From Cyanobacteriota bacterium (lineage in GTDB: Bacteria; Cyanobacteriota; Cyanobacteriia; Leptolyngbyales; Leptolyngbyaceae): a stretch of DNA of 13,055 nucleotides. Under the pieces are notes generated by a model. It had not been told where the DNA came from. It did no database searches and saw only the letters and a list, made by a program, of their open reading frames with translations. The position numbers and the translations under genes are program-made. The stretch's first letter is position 1; the number at the start of each line of letters is the position of its first letter. Shown one piece after another: positions 1-8,287 of the stretch. Location of the stretch: positions 1 to 13,055 of the forward strand of contig JAIXVO010000187.1 in assembly GCA_027482985.1 (NCBI GenBank), in the 5' to 3' direction.

Positions 1-56
1 CCGCGACTGCCACGGGGGTCGGGAACTTGGGCAAAAGCTTCTTGTAACGTCTGCAT
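1..56 (-). CDS. N-terminus of an ISAs1-family (H-repeat) transposase, truncated by the window edge
   Basis: On the minus strand an ATG at 56-54 opens a frame that stays open to the window edge and gives 18 complete residues, MQTLQEAFAQVPDPRGSR. The F-x-x-VPDPR pattern near the N-terminus is typical of the domain that precedes the DDE catalytic domain in ISAs1/H-repeat transposases. These enzymes cut and paste or replicate their own IS. The start lies just inside a plausible IS terminal repeat, which supports the call. No catalytic residue is in view, so it is not possible to say whether the transposase is intact. A chance match of a short peptide remains possible. Confidence 0.55.
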   Translation of the reverse strand, partial: MQTLQEAFAQVPDPRGSR

Positions 57-117
57 CTAACCACCTCAGTCACAACCTTTCAGCTTATTATTTCTCTCTC
101 AAAATGAATCAGCCCTG
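1..117 (-). mobile_element. Left end of an ISAs1-like insertion sequence (partial)
   Basis: Read on the minus strand, the segment begins at 117 with CAGGGCTGATTCATTTTG. This resembles, from memory, the terminal inverted repeats of ISAs1/H-repeat elements. About 60 bases further in is the start codon of a transposase-like reading frame. The rest of the element lies outside the window, so the other inverted repeat and the target duplication cannot be checked. The IS end call is an inference from the position and sequence of this motif. Confidence 0.45.
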
Positions 118-121
118 CGAA

Positions 122-147
122 TTCGGGGGACGGCTGCGTCCCCCGAA
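122..147. repeat. Perfect 11-bp palindrome (hairpin) beside the IS end
   Basis: TTCGGGGGACG and its exact reverse complement CGTCCCCCGAA are separated by the loop GCTG. No T-run follows, so it is not a canonical terminator. It sits only four bases outside the inferred IS end at 117. It may be a dispersed GC-rich palindrome that was itself the insertion target. Confidence 0.7.
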
Positions 148-413
148 CCCTCTCCAGAAGGCAACGCTGGGGCTTCGCAGTCAGACTTTAGGTGTGACAT
201 TTTCCAATGTGCCCCCAGCGATGAATTGGGGTGGTATTGGAGAGTGGAACGTCGTCTAATCATGATGGAAGGAGGGCAGTGCTGGGCGTGAGTGGCTGGC
301 ACTGCTTTGTTGTTTGAGCCGCAGAGTTTCCCTGGGGGCTGACGCTTGAAGCAGGCGGTCAGGCTCTATACTTGGGCATGAATTAACTCTGCGTGGGATG
401 AGCCGTGGTGGCG
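148..413. other. Intergenic region upstream of the low-complexity-tail gene
   Basis: Between the palindrome and the first full gene I see no convincing coding frame. Short minus-strand frames here lack any recognisable protein character. The only signal worth naming is the possible promoter near 346-372. Confidence 0.5.
346..372 (+). promoter_or_regulatory. Candidate sigma70-type promoter of the low-complexity-tail gene
   Basis: A TTGAAG hexamer at 346-351 is followed, after a short 15-base spacer, by TATACT at 367-372. The start codon lies about 40 bases downstream of the -10 box. The spacer is shorter than ideal, so this is a tentative assignment. Confidence 0.3.
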
Positions 414-1526
414 ATGCGTTCTTTCTGGTCTGACCCTTACTTGTGGATTCATTTAGCGGGACTGGCAACTTTGCCGATCTGGCTGGAACTCTGTTTGCTG
501 GCGCTGGCGGTTGGCGATCCCCTGTTGCCTGCCTGGTTAGAACTATTCCTGGTGGCGGGGATCGGGATTGCGCCAATTCTGTGGATGCAATGGGTGCGGC
601 CCTTTGATATTTACAGTTTGCTGGCTGTGAGTCTGAAGCCAGAACAACTGAGTGAAGACCAACGCAAGTTACTGACGCTGTTTACGGTTCCCCGCAACCG
701 CATTTTGGCGATCGCGGTGCCCATCCTGCTGGCGATCGTCCTGCAAAAGCTGTATTGGATTGCGCCCATTGCTGCCGATGTCACGCCCTTCGCGGGTGTC
801 GGGCGAGTGGGGGCACTGCTGCTGGCGGCGATCGCCTTTTTGGGCGCGAATTTATTTACCCAGGTGCCCGTCGCGGTTTTGAGTGTTCTGTTCACCAGTG
901 AAGCGACTTTTGCGGCGACGCTCCCCTTTGCCCCGGATCAAGTTCGCCAAAGTTTCACGCTGCTGGGCTTCCCGGTTAATCAAATTTTGCCGCCGCTGGT
1001 GGGTGATCTAGCACCTGCGATCGCACCTCCCGCACCAGTCACCAGCTCTCCGCAGTTCCCAACCACACCCCCAACAAGCACCGTAACCGGGGAAGACATC
1101 GAGGATATTTGGGGTGAAGGCGAGGATGAGTCACCCGCGATAGACAGTGCGACTGCGACAGATGGCGAGATTGCAACGGATAGTGAGATTGCAACGGATA
1201 GCGAGATTGCCACGGATAGTGAGACTGCGATAGACAGGACGACGGCAATCGATAGCGAGACTGCGACGGTTGAGATCTTCGCTCCTTCAGAACAACCTGA
1301 GGAAAAACCGGATTTGCCCGTCGAAGAAGTGAAGGAAGAGATGGCGATCGCACCGGAGTTAGCGGCTGTGTCCCCCGTCGCAGCAGATCTTATCGCTGAG
1401 GCCGAAATTCCCGGACAGGAAACTGTCATGGTCGCTGAGGCCGACCTTGCTCCCGATGAAGCATCCTGGTTGGATGCCGCCTCAGTGGATGATCCGGCTA
1501 CGGCTGAACCGCCTAACTCTTTGTAG
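414..1526 (+). CDS. Low-complexity tail membrane protein
   Basis: A 370-residue protein with a hydrophobic N-terminal half and an acidic, repetitive C-terminal half. Hydrophobic segments lie at about residues 9-32, 40-60, 97-115 and 130-162. The N-terminus MRSFWSDPYLWIHLAG matches my recollection of a cyanobacteria-specific family annotated as low-complexity tail membrane protein, whose function is unknown. From about residue 198 it turns Pro/Ala/Glu/Asp-rich and includes tandem six-residue units. I chose the ATG at 414 because it begins the conserved MRSFWSDP motif; GTG codons at 405 and 408 are in frame alternatives. The kinase gene starts 57 bases downstream on the same strand, so co-transcription is possible. 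No enzyme motif is visible. The tail may act as a flexible cytoplasmic scaffold, but that is inference. Confidence 0.75.
   Translation: MRSFWSDPYLWIHLAGLATLPIWLELCLLALAVGDPLLPAWLELFLVAGIGIAPILWMQWVRPFDIYSLLAVSLKPEQLSEDQRKLLTLFTVPRNRILAIAVPILLAIVLQKLYWIAPIAADVTPFAGVGRVGALLLAAIAFLGANLFTQVPVAVLSVLFTSEATFAATLPFAPDQVRQSFTLLGFPVNQILPPLVGDLAPAIAPPAPVTSSPQFPTTPPTSTVTGEDIEDIWGEGEDESPAIDSATATDGEIATDSEIATDSEIATDSETAIDRTTAIDSETATVEIFAPSEQPEEKPDLPVEEVKEEMAIAPELAAVSPVAADLIAEAEIPGQETVMVAEADLAPDEASWLDAASVDDPATAEPPNSL
1137..1262 (+). repeat. Seven tandem 18-bp coding repeats in the acidic tail
   Basis: Seven 18-base units encode A-[TI]-D-[SGR]-[EAT]-[TI] hexapeptides such as ATDSEI. The central units are nearly identical at the DNA level, while the outer ones have drifted. 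The unit is a multiple of three, so copy-number change would keep the reading frame. Confidence 0.85.
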
Positions 1527-1583
1527 AAGGGACGCTAGCCGCGATCGCGATTGACTTCTGCTTTGGGTTTCAACACTGGAATT

Positions 1584-3659
1584 ATGACTACGCTTTTTTT
1601 TTTTTTTTTCCATCTCAACTCCGCCGACAGTCGCTTTTGTCGGCTCTGTGGGGAAGTACTCGTCGCACCTGGTGAGGCAATCGCGGGGCAACTGCTGGCC
1701 TGGCGTTATCAGATCGTGTCGGAATTGGGGCAGGGGGGCTTTGGGCGTACTTACCTGGCAGAAGATACCAACCGCTTCCATGAACCCTGCGTGTTGAAGG
1801 AATTTGCACCGCAGGTGGAAGGGGCGCAGGCACTCCAGAAGGCAGAAGAACTGTTTGCGCGGGAAGCGGGCATTTTATATCAATTGCAGCATCCCCAGAT
1901 TCCCAAATTTCGGGAGTTGTTTCGGGCGGAATGGCAGGGGCGAGAGCGAATTTTTCTGGTGCAGGATTTTGTCGCGGGGCAAACCTATGCAGACCTGTTG
2001 CAACAGCGACTCCAGCAGGGCGATCGCTGCTCGGAGGCGGAAGTGGTCACGCTCTTGCTGCAACTCTTACCTGTCCTCGACTACATTCATGCAGCGGGGG
2101 TGATTCACCGCGACATTGCGCCCGATAACCTGATCCAGCGAGACGACGATGGCTTACCCGTGCTGATTGATTTTGGCGGGGTGAAGCAGGTGGCGGCGCA
2201 AGTGGTTTCTGCGACCAACCCGCTGCCTCCCGCCAATGTCACACGATTAGGCAAAATTGGCTATGCTCCTGCCGAACAGTTGGAATTGGGGGAGGTCTAT
2301 CCCCATAGTGATTTGTATGCCTTAGCGGTGACTGCCCTGGTGTTAGTGACGGGGCAAGAACCCGCCGAGTTGTTTAGCCACAATGGAGCGGTCAATCGGC
2401 AGCAATGGCGGCGATCGGTGAACCTGAGTCCCGCCCTGGTCAATATTCTCGCCACGATGCTGGAGCCTTACCCCGACAAGCGCTTTCAGTCTGCTCACGC
2501 GGTGATGCAGGCGTTATCGACCGCTGGCTACCAATCGCCGCAGCCCGCACCCCCCACCGCGATTCCTCCCGCCCCGATTCCGGTCTTTGCGCCCCAACTG
2601 AAGGGATCGCCGCCGCCCGGAGTCACGACGGACCCCGCCACGATCGCCATTTCCCCCAAACGACAACCTCCTGGCACGATCGCCCCACCGCCTGCCAAAC
2701 TGGCGCGTCCCGGTCGGGGTCGGGCGATCGCCCAGGGGGTGATCCTGACGGGGTTAGTGATCGGTGGCTGGTGGGCTGGGGTGAATTGGATTGGTCCTGC
2801 TTTGAAGCGACAACTGCCCGAAATTACGAAACCCTCCAGCGGGAAACCGTCCGTTGCGCCGACGCAAACCCCAACTGCCGCGGTCTCGTCAGCAGAACAG
2901 GCGCGCCAACAGCAAATCGAGAGTCGGCGGCAGCAGTTGGGGATTGAGAATGCTTTTTTCGTGCGGCTGGTGAATGAAGCCTTTAATGCCAAACATCCCG
3001 AATTACAGGGGCGCAAGTTGGGGACGGGGCCGGAAGATGCCACCTTTCGCCAATCCTGGGATCAACTGGCATTGCAATATCTGACCCGTCTGGAATTTCT
3101 CAGTGCCAGTGCTCGATCGCAATTGGGACAATACACCGCTGCCGATGTCCAGACTCGCCAAACTGCCGCTAGCCAAATCAATCTCAGTGGGCGATCGCTG
3201 AATGACCTGACGGATGGCGCTTTTTTTCACCGCTTTCCCGAAGTGACGCGGGGCGGCAATCTTTTAGATCTGGAAATTGGGCAGGTGTGGCAAGGCACTG
3301 CTGCCGATCAGTTGAAACTGCTGCAATCGGGCAAAAATCTCCAAAAGGTCGAATTTCCGGCTGGCAACTTTAGCGATCGCCTGAAGGGGACACTCCAACC
3401 CGGCGAAGGCAAAGCTTACCTCGCCAGTTTCAACACCGGGCAAACCTTACGGCTGCAACTCCAATCCCCCCAGCCCCTCCGTCTCTCCCTCTACCCGCCC
3501 AGCAGTGCTCTCCCCGCCCTCCTCGCCGACTCCCGCGACCCCACCTGGAACGGCAAACTCACCGCCAGCGGTCTCTATGAAATCATCGTCGTCGCCGATG
3601 GCAAAGCGGTCGATTACACCCTCGACCTAGCGATCGCGGATGAAGTCACGTCCCCATAA
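1584..3659 (+). CDS. Membrane-anchored serine/threonine protein kinase with extracytoplasmic C-terminal domain
   Basis: A 691-residue Hanks-type kinase. The glycine loop is GQGGFG at residues 49-54, the ATP lysine is in VLK at 72, the catalytic loop HRDIAPDN starts at His175 with Asp177, and DFG is at 196-198. After a Pro-rich linker there is one membrane segment at about 381-404. A C-terminal sensor-like region of about 280 residues follows, ending in a beta-rich part resembling bacterial pre-peptidase domains. It would phosphorylate Ser/Thr in the cytoplasm in response to something sensed outside the membrane; its targets are unknown. Only one zinc-ribbon Cys pair (C19-x2-C22) is present. 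Where the family usually has the first CxxC, residues 5-9 are five Phe from a T-run. I chose ATG 1584; a TTG at 1551 is in frame but gives an unrelated extension. A terminator follows at 3666. Confidence 0.88.
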   Translation: MTTLFFFFFHLNSADSRFCRLCGEVLVAPGEAIAGQLLAWRYQIVSELGQGGFGRTYLAEDTNRFHEPCVLKEFAPQVEGAQALQKAEELFAREAGILYQLQHPQIPKFRELFRAEWQGRERIFLVQDFVAGQTYADLLQQRLQQGDRCSEAEVVTLLLQLLPVLDYIHAAGVIHRDIAPDNLIQRDDDGLPVLIDFGGVKQVAAQVVSATNPLPPANVTRLGKIGYAPAEQLELGEVYPHSDLYALAVTALVLVTGQEPAELFSHNGAVNRQQWRRSVNLSPALVNILATMLEPYPDKRFQSAHAVMQALSTAGYQSPQPAPPTAIPPAPIPVFAPQLKGSPPPGVTTDPATIAISPKRQPPGTIAPPPAKLARPGRGRAIAQGVILTGLVIGGWWAGVNWIGPALKRQLPEITKPSSGKPSVAPTQTPTAAVSSAEQARQQQIESRRQQLGIENAFFVRLVNEAFNAKHPELQGRKLGTGPEDATFRQSWDQLALQYLTRLEFLSASARSQLGQYTAADVQTRQTAASQINLSGRSLNDLTDGAFFHRFPEVTRGGNLLDLEIGQVWQGTAADQLKLLQSGKNLQKVEFPAGNFSDRLKGTLQPGEGKAYLASFNTGQTLRLQLQSPQPLRLSLYPPSSALPALLADSRDPTWNGKLTASGLYEIIVVADGKAVDYTLDLAIADEVTSP
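1594..1609 (+). repeat. 16-T homopolymer inside the kinase start region
   Basis: Sixteen consecutive T lie 10 bases after the A of the chosen start codon and encode the last two bases of a Leu codon plus Phe codons. Gain or loss of one T shifts the frame and removes the kinase. The tract occupies the place where the first CxxC of the zinc ribbon is expected. Confidence 0.95.
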
Positions 3660-3665
3660 ACAGCG

Positions 3666-3699
3666 ATCGGGACACTCCTAAGAGCATCCCGATTTTGTT
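3666..3699 (+). terminator. Rho-independent terminator of the kinase gene
   Basis: A 7-bp stem ATCGGGA/TCCCGAT (3666-3672 and 3687-3693) with a 14-base loop is followed by TTTGTT. It begins seven bases after the kinase stop codon. Confidence 0.6.
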
Positions 3700-3784
3700 A
3701 GAAACAGACAATTTTCTAGTGCAATGGGGCAGTAATCAACCCGCCCCTATGGTCAAGGCAAAGAGCGGAATCGTCGAGGTTTTA

Positions 3785-3812
3785 CCCTCTGCCTTCTGCC
3801 CTCTGCCTTCTA
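3785..3812. repeat. Four heptanucleotide repeats (STRR-like) at the petH 3' end
   Basis: Four 7-base units alternate CCCTCTG and CCTTCTG (the last is CCTTCTA). They end two bases before the petH stop codon, in the gap between the convergent kinase and petH genes. Short tandem heptamers of this kind are a known class of cyanobacterial repeats. Confidence 0.75.
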
Positions 3813-3814
3813 CC

Positions 3815-5427
<1,613 letters not shown>

Positions 5428-6429
5428 ATGACCAATAAGCCAGACCGCGTGGTATTAATTGGCGTTGCCGGAGATTCCGGTTGCGGCAAATCCACCTTCT
5501 TGCGTCGTTTAGAAGATCTATTTGGCAAAGAATTCATCACCGTTATCTGCCTGGATGACTACCACAGTCTGGATCGGAAGCAGCGTAAAGAAGTGGGTGT
5601 GACGGCGCTCAACCCCAAAGCCAACAACTTTGATCTGATGTACGAACAGATCAAAGCGTTGAAGAATGGTGAAACGATCAATAAGCCGATCTACAACCAC
5701 GAAACGGGCATGATTGATCCGCCGGAAATCGTCGAACCCAATCATATTGTGGTGATTGAAGGTCTGCATCCTCTGTATGATGCCCGCGTGCGTGAATTGT
5801 TAGACTTCAGCGTCTACCTGGACATCAGCGATGAAGTCAAGATTGCCTGGAAGATTCAACGCGACATGGCCGAGCGTGGTCACACCTATGATGATGTGTT
5901 GGCGGCGATCAACTCCCGCCGTCCTGACTTCGCGGCATACATCGATCCCCAAAAAGAATTTGCGGATGTCGTGATTCGCGTGCTGCCGACCCAACTGATC
6001 AAAGATGACACCGAGCGCAAAGTGCTGCGGGTGCAAATGATCCAGCGGGATGGGGTAGAAGGCTTTGAGCCCGCTTACCTGTTTGACGAAGGCTCGACGA
6101 TCGACTGGATTCCTTGCGGTCGCAAACTGACCTGCTCTTATCCGGGGATTCGGATGCACTATGGCCCCGATACCTACTACGGGCATAATGTTTCCATCCT
6201 GGAAGTGGATGGGCAGTTCGATAAGTTGGAAGAGATGATTTACATCGAACATCACCTGAGCAACCTCTCGACCAAGTACAACGGTGAGATGACTGAGTTG
6301 TTGCTGCAACACCGCGATTATCCGGGTTCGACCAACGGCACTGGCTTGTTCCAGGTGTTGACAGGCTTGAAGATGCGGGCGACCTACGAGCGGCTGACGG
6401 CTCCTGAAAAGGTGGCAGCACGGGTTTAA
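5428..6429 (+). CDS. prk: Phosphoribulokinase
   Basis: A 333-residue Calvin-Benson-Bassham enzyme that phosphorylates ribulose 5-phosphate with ATP to give ribulose 1,5-bisphosphate for Rubisco. The P-loop GDSGCGKST spans residues 15-23. Cys19 and Cys41 match the redox-regulated N-terminal pair, and Cys230 and Cys236 the C-terminal pair, of the photosynthetic class II enzyme. In this family thioredoxin reduces these cysteines in light, and CP12/GAPDH binding restrains the enzyme in the dark. The length is normal for cyanobacteria. AGAGGA lies four bases before the ATG. A strong terminator follows the stop codon, so prk is probably monocistronic. As I recall, prk and petH are also close and divergent in Anabaena sp. 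PCC 7120. Confidence 0.98.
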   Translation: MTNKPDRVVLIGVAGDSGCGKSTFLRRLEDLFGKEFITVICLDDYHSLDRKQRKEVGVTALNPKANNFDLMYEQIKALKNGETINKPIYNHETGMIDPPEIVEPNHIVVIEGLHPLYDARVRELLDFSVYLDISDEVKIAWKIQRDMAERGHTYDDVLAAINSRRPDFAAYIDPQKEFADVVIRVLPTQLIKDDTERKVLRVQMIQRDGVEGFEPAYLFDEGSTIDWIPCGRKLTCSYPGIRMHYGPDTYYGHNVSILEVDGQFDKLEEMIYIEHHLSNLSTKYNGEMTELLLQHRDYPGSTNGTGLFQVLTGLKMRATYERLTAPEKVAARV

Positions 6430-6445
6430 GGTTACGGTTTGAATG

Positions 6446-6475
6446 GGGAAGTCGCGATCGCGGTTTCCCTTTTTT
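6446..6475 (+). terminator. Rho-independent terminator of prk built around a HIP1-like core
   Basis: A symmetric 24-base hairpin runs from GGGAA (6446-6450) to TTCCC (6465-6469). CGCGATCGCG forms the inner stem with two flanking G-T pairs, and six T follow (6470-6475). It starts 16 bases after the prk stop codon. Confidence 0.8.
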
Positions 6476-6566
6476 GGCTCTCTACTCAACCATTGATTAG
6501 CATCGCCAATCCCCTCGACAAGTTTTCCTGGTAAATCTTTGCTAGGGAGTTGGGATCGCTTTCCCT

Positions 6567-6572
6567 TATAAT
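6567..6572 (+). promoter_or_regulatory. Perfect -10 box upstream of the RPI-repeat protein gene
   Basis: TATAAT matches the consensus exactly and lies 108 bases before the start codon. I see no good -35 hexamer at 16-18 bases, so an activator-dependent promoter is possible. Confidence 0.45.
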
Positions 6573-6680
6573 GTTTGCTTAAGATTAGTCAATGGATACA
6601 ACGCTTTTTAACGCTTGATTGCAATTTAAAGTGCGTTATCCGTCTCGTTTTTTCATCGGCTCTCGCTAGGAGTTTTCATC

Positions 6681-7355
6681 ATGGCTGTTGACAACACCGC
6701 TAAATCGAATGGTCGTGGCGGTAAAGCGATCGCCCAAAAGGCGCGATCGTCTCGTGCTGCCAAGCCTGCGGAAACAGCCGTAACTCCTGCACCCGCCGCG
6801 ATCGAGGTGACTCCAGAGGCCGCTGAAATCGCAGCTTCCGAACCAACAGAGCACCCCACGCCCCTCGAACCCCTCCACGCTAAGCAAAGTCCTAAAGAAG
6901 ACGTTAAGAGAGAACCCGCTATGAGTACCGATAGTGTTGTCAAGGTTACGCCCCGTCCGGCTCAATCCGAGGAAGGCGCGATCGCGCTCAGCCAACCTCA
7001 GCACATGGTGTGGAATCGTCCCGTCATGCCTTCTGAGATTGAAGTCGCCGAAACCATGTCCGTTGCTGGCATCCGCCCCATCGCAGTGAGCCACCTAGAA
7101 CTGGCAGGCTCGTTCTTGAACGGTCGCCCAATTGAAGCCAGCCATTTGAAAGTGTGCGAAATGCTGCCCGGCGATCGCCCCATCTTTGATAGCGAAATCC
7201 ACATGGTCGAAGGCACCATGCTGCCCGGCAACCGTCCCATCCTAGTCAGCAGCCCAGAACTAATGGCCGCCTCCATGCTCCTCGGCAATCGCCCCATCTC
7301 CTCCAACGAAACGGTCGATCCTGAACCTTCTGTCTTGATGGGGTATTTGGATTAA
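6681..7355 (+). CDS. Hypothetical protein with tandem RPI-centred repeats
   Basis: A 224-residue protein of unknown function. Residues 1-100 are Ala/Pro/Lys/Glu-rich and look disordered. From about residue 108 to 210 it has about six degenerate units of 17-20 residues centred on RP[IV], such as LPGDRPIFDSEIHMVEG and LPGNRPILVSSPELMAA, with a pattern of G-x-RPI-x-x-S-x-[LI]. I recall similar RPI-repeat hypothetical proteins in other cyanobacteria but cannot name the family. There is no signal peptide and no membrane segment. TAGGAG lies eight bases before the ATG and a TATAAT box sits 108 bases upstream. It follows prk but is separated from it by a terminator, so it is probably its own transcription unit. 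The HIP1 content is ordinary, with no sign of transfer. Confidence 0.8.
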   Translation: MAVDNTAKSNGRGGKAIAQKARSSRAAKPAETAVTPAPAAIEVTPEAAEIAASEPTEHPTPLEPLHAKQSPKEDVKREPAMSTDSVVKVTPRPAQSEEGAIALSQPQHMVWNRPVMPSEIEVAETMSVAGIRPIAVSHLELAGSFLNGRPIEASHLKVCEMLPGDRPIFDSEIHMVEGTMLPGNRPILVSSPELMAASMLLGNRPISSNETVDPEPSVLMGYLD

Positions 7356-7358
7356 GTA

Positions 7359-7515
7359 GGTAATAGGTAATGGGTAATGGGTAATGGGTAATGGGTTTAA
7401 CTTCAATTACCAATTACCAATTACCCATTACCACCTACCAATTACCACCTCCCCCAATTACCAATTACCACCTACCAATTACCGACTCCCCCCAATTACC
7501 CATTACCCATTACCC
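7359..7515. repeat. Inverted arrays of heptanucleotide repeats (STRR-like)
   Basis: Five GGTAAT[AG] units in perfect 7-base register (7359-7393) are followed, after ten bases, by a longer array of CAATTAC/CCATTAC/CACCTAC units (7404-7515) in the opposite orientation. GGTAATG is the reverse complement of CATTACC, so the two arrays can pair into an extended imperfect cruciform. They lie directly after the stop codon of the RPI-repeat gene and contain no coding signal. Confidence 0.85.
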
Positions 7516-7573
7516 CTTCCCATAAGAAATAACCCTGATTCTGTAAAGAATCAGGGTTATTTCTTATGGGAAG
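7516..7573. terminator. Perfect 27-bp hairpin, probable bidirectional terminator
   Basis: The arm at 7516-7542 is exactly complementary to 7547-7573, around the loop GTAA. The inner stem AACCCTGATTCT/AGAATCAGGGTT is followed on either strand by the T-rich ATTTCTTAT. It lies between two convergent genes and ends five bases before the stop codon of the minus-strand gene. Confidence 0.75.
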
Positions 7574-7578
7574 CCATC

Positions 7579-7776
7579 TTATTTCAATACCTTGGTGACG
7601 CGGATGTCGTATTCGGCACCGTGGGGGTAATCTCGTAATGCCTGACTGCGAGCCTGGTAATCGGCTTGGCGGATGGTCTCGGCATCGATCTCGTAGCGGG
7701 TGGTGGCAGTCTGGAAAGCGTTGGTTGGTTCCAGATATTCCCGCATATCCACAAACACTTCAAACGTATGTACCAT
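7579..7776 (-). CDS. Small conserved-looking hypothetical protein (65 aa)
   Basis: A 65-residue acidic cytoplasmic protein starting MVHTFEVFVDMREYLEPTN. I do not recognise its family. It has a beta-strand-like start, then a charged helical stretch rich in Ala/Arg/Gln, and ends TKVLK. There is no Cys, no signal peptide and no membrane segment. The frame is open for 66 more codons upstream, but a very strong ribosome site AGGAGG (7790-7785, minus) lies exactly eight bases before the ATG at 7776. That decides the start. It converges on the RPI-repeat gene across a bidirectional hairpin. A -10-like TATACT (7827-7822, minus) lies about 50 bases upstream. The good ribosome site and clean boundaries suggest a real gene. 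Confidence 0.7.
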   Translation of the reverse strand: MVHTFEVFVDMREYLEPTNAFQTATTRYEIDAETIRQADYQARSQALRDYPHGAEYDIRVTKVLK

Positions 7777-7821
7777 CTTTGGAGCCTCCTGTTCAAAGTC
7801 CAAATGATCGGAACACCATTC

Positions 7822-7850
7822 AGTATAAAAACCGCGTGTTATCCCCTCAC
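7822..7850 (-). promoter_or_regulatory. Candidate promoter of the 65-aa gene
   Basis: On the minus strand TATACT (7827-7822) lies 17 bases downstream of GTGAGG (7850-7845). The -10 matches consensus at five of six positions but the -35 only at three, so confidence is low. Confidence 0.3.
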
Positions 7851-8012
7851 GGGTCGCATACAATTCTTGAGTCTTTGTTATCAAGCGCTTAAGTTTTTGT
7901 GATGAATCGTTTACAGCAATGCTCAGAATAGTCAGCCACAGAAGGGAGGGGGGGATGGCCATCATGACTTTCAACTTAAGCCAGAACTTCGGCTGTCAAA
8001 GGCTTGCAGTCC

Positions 8013-8137
8013 GCCCTCACCCCGTTCGGCTGAGCGCTCAGGTCGAAGCCCAACCCCTCGCCCATGCTTGGGAGAGGGGAGTAATGGGTCGGTTCCCCTT
8101 CGCCCAGCTTTGGGCGAAGGGGCTAGGGGATGAGGGC
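8013..8137. repeat. Multi-hairpin interspersed repeat of cyanobacterial type
   Basis: The outer arms GCCCTCACCCC (8013-8023) and GGGGATGAGGGC (8126-8137) enclose three inner palindromes. These are a near-palindrome around CTGAGCGCTCAG (8025-8047), a stem of CCCCTCGCCCA with TGGGAGAGGGG (8054-8079), and a 12-bp stem CCCCTTCGCCCA/TGGGCGAAGGGG (8095-8122). The whole could fold like a cloverleaf. Sequences of this look are scattered in many cyanobacterial genomes and are not coding. Confidence 0.7.
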
Positions 8138-8287
8138 TGAAACCGTTGTGTGTCAGTGCGTTTCGCTTAAGTTGCAGCCAGTGATAGTCATTCGCCCTGA
8201 CAGATGTGTGATTGATCCAATGGAAAACGGCTGTCAGTGTTTGTCATCAGTTGCAAAAGTTTTGTCGCGTTTTTGTGAGGGCAACCC

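Larger units (their letters stand above)
7777..8287. other. Gene-free interval with promoters and an interspersed repeat
   Basis: This 511-bp gap contains the ribosome site and possible promoter of the minus-strand 65-aa gene, the multi-hairpin repeat at 8013-8137, and the leader of the histidine phosphatase gene. In the leader, CTGACAG (8197-8203) and CTGTCAG (8231-8237) form an inverted pair, and TGTCAGTG occurs twice (from about 8151 and 8232). I found no supportable gene here. Confidence 0.5.

Noticed and set aside
980..1429. Ser/Val-rich minus-strand frames opposite the low-complexity tail
   Set aside because: They are the complement of the repetitive acidic coding region, and repeats alone explain their openness.
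2405..2947. A 180-codon frame inside the kinase gene
   Set aside because: It is a +1/+2 frame shadow of the kinase linker, with Arg/Ala/Gly-rich chance composition.
7404..7515. Possible CRISPR-like repeat array
   Set aside because: The units are only seven bases and contiguous, with no spacers of regular length and no cas genes. They fit STRR-type repeats.
7777..7974. Upstream extension of the 65-aa gene with a hydrophobic N-terminus
   Set aside because: AGGAGG eight bases before the ATG at 7776 gives a far better start, and the extension lacks a ribosome site.
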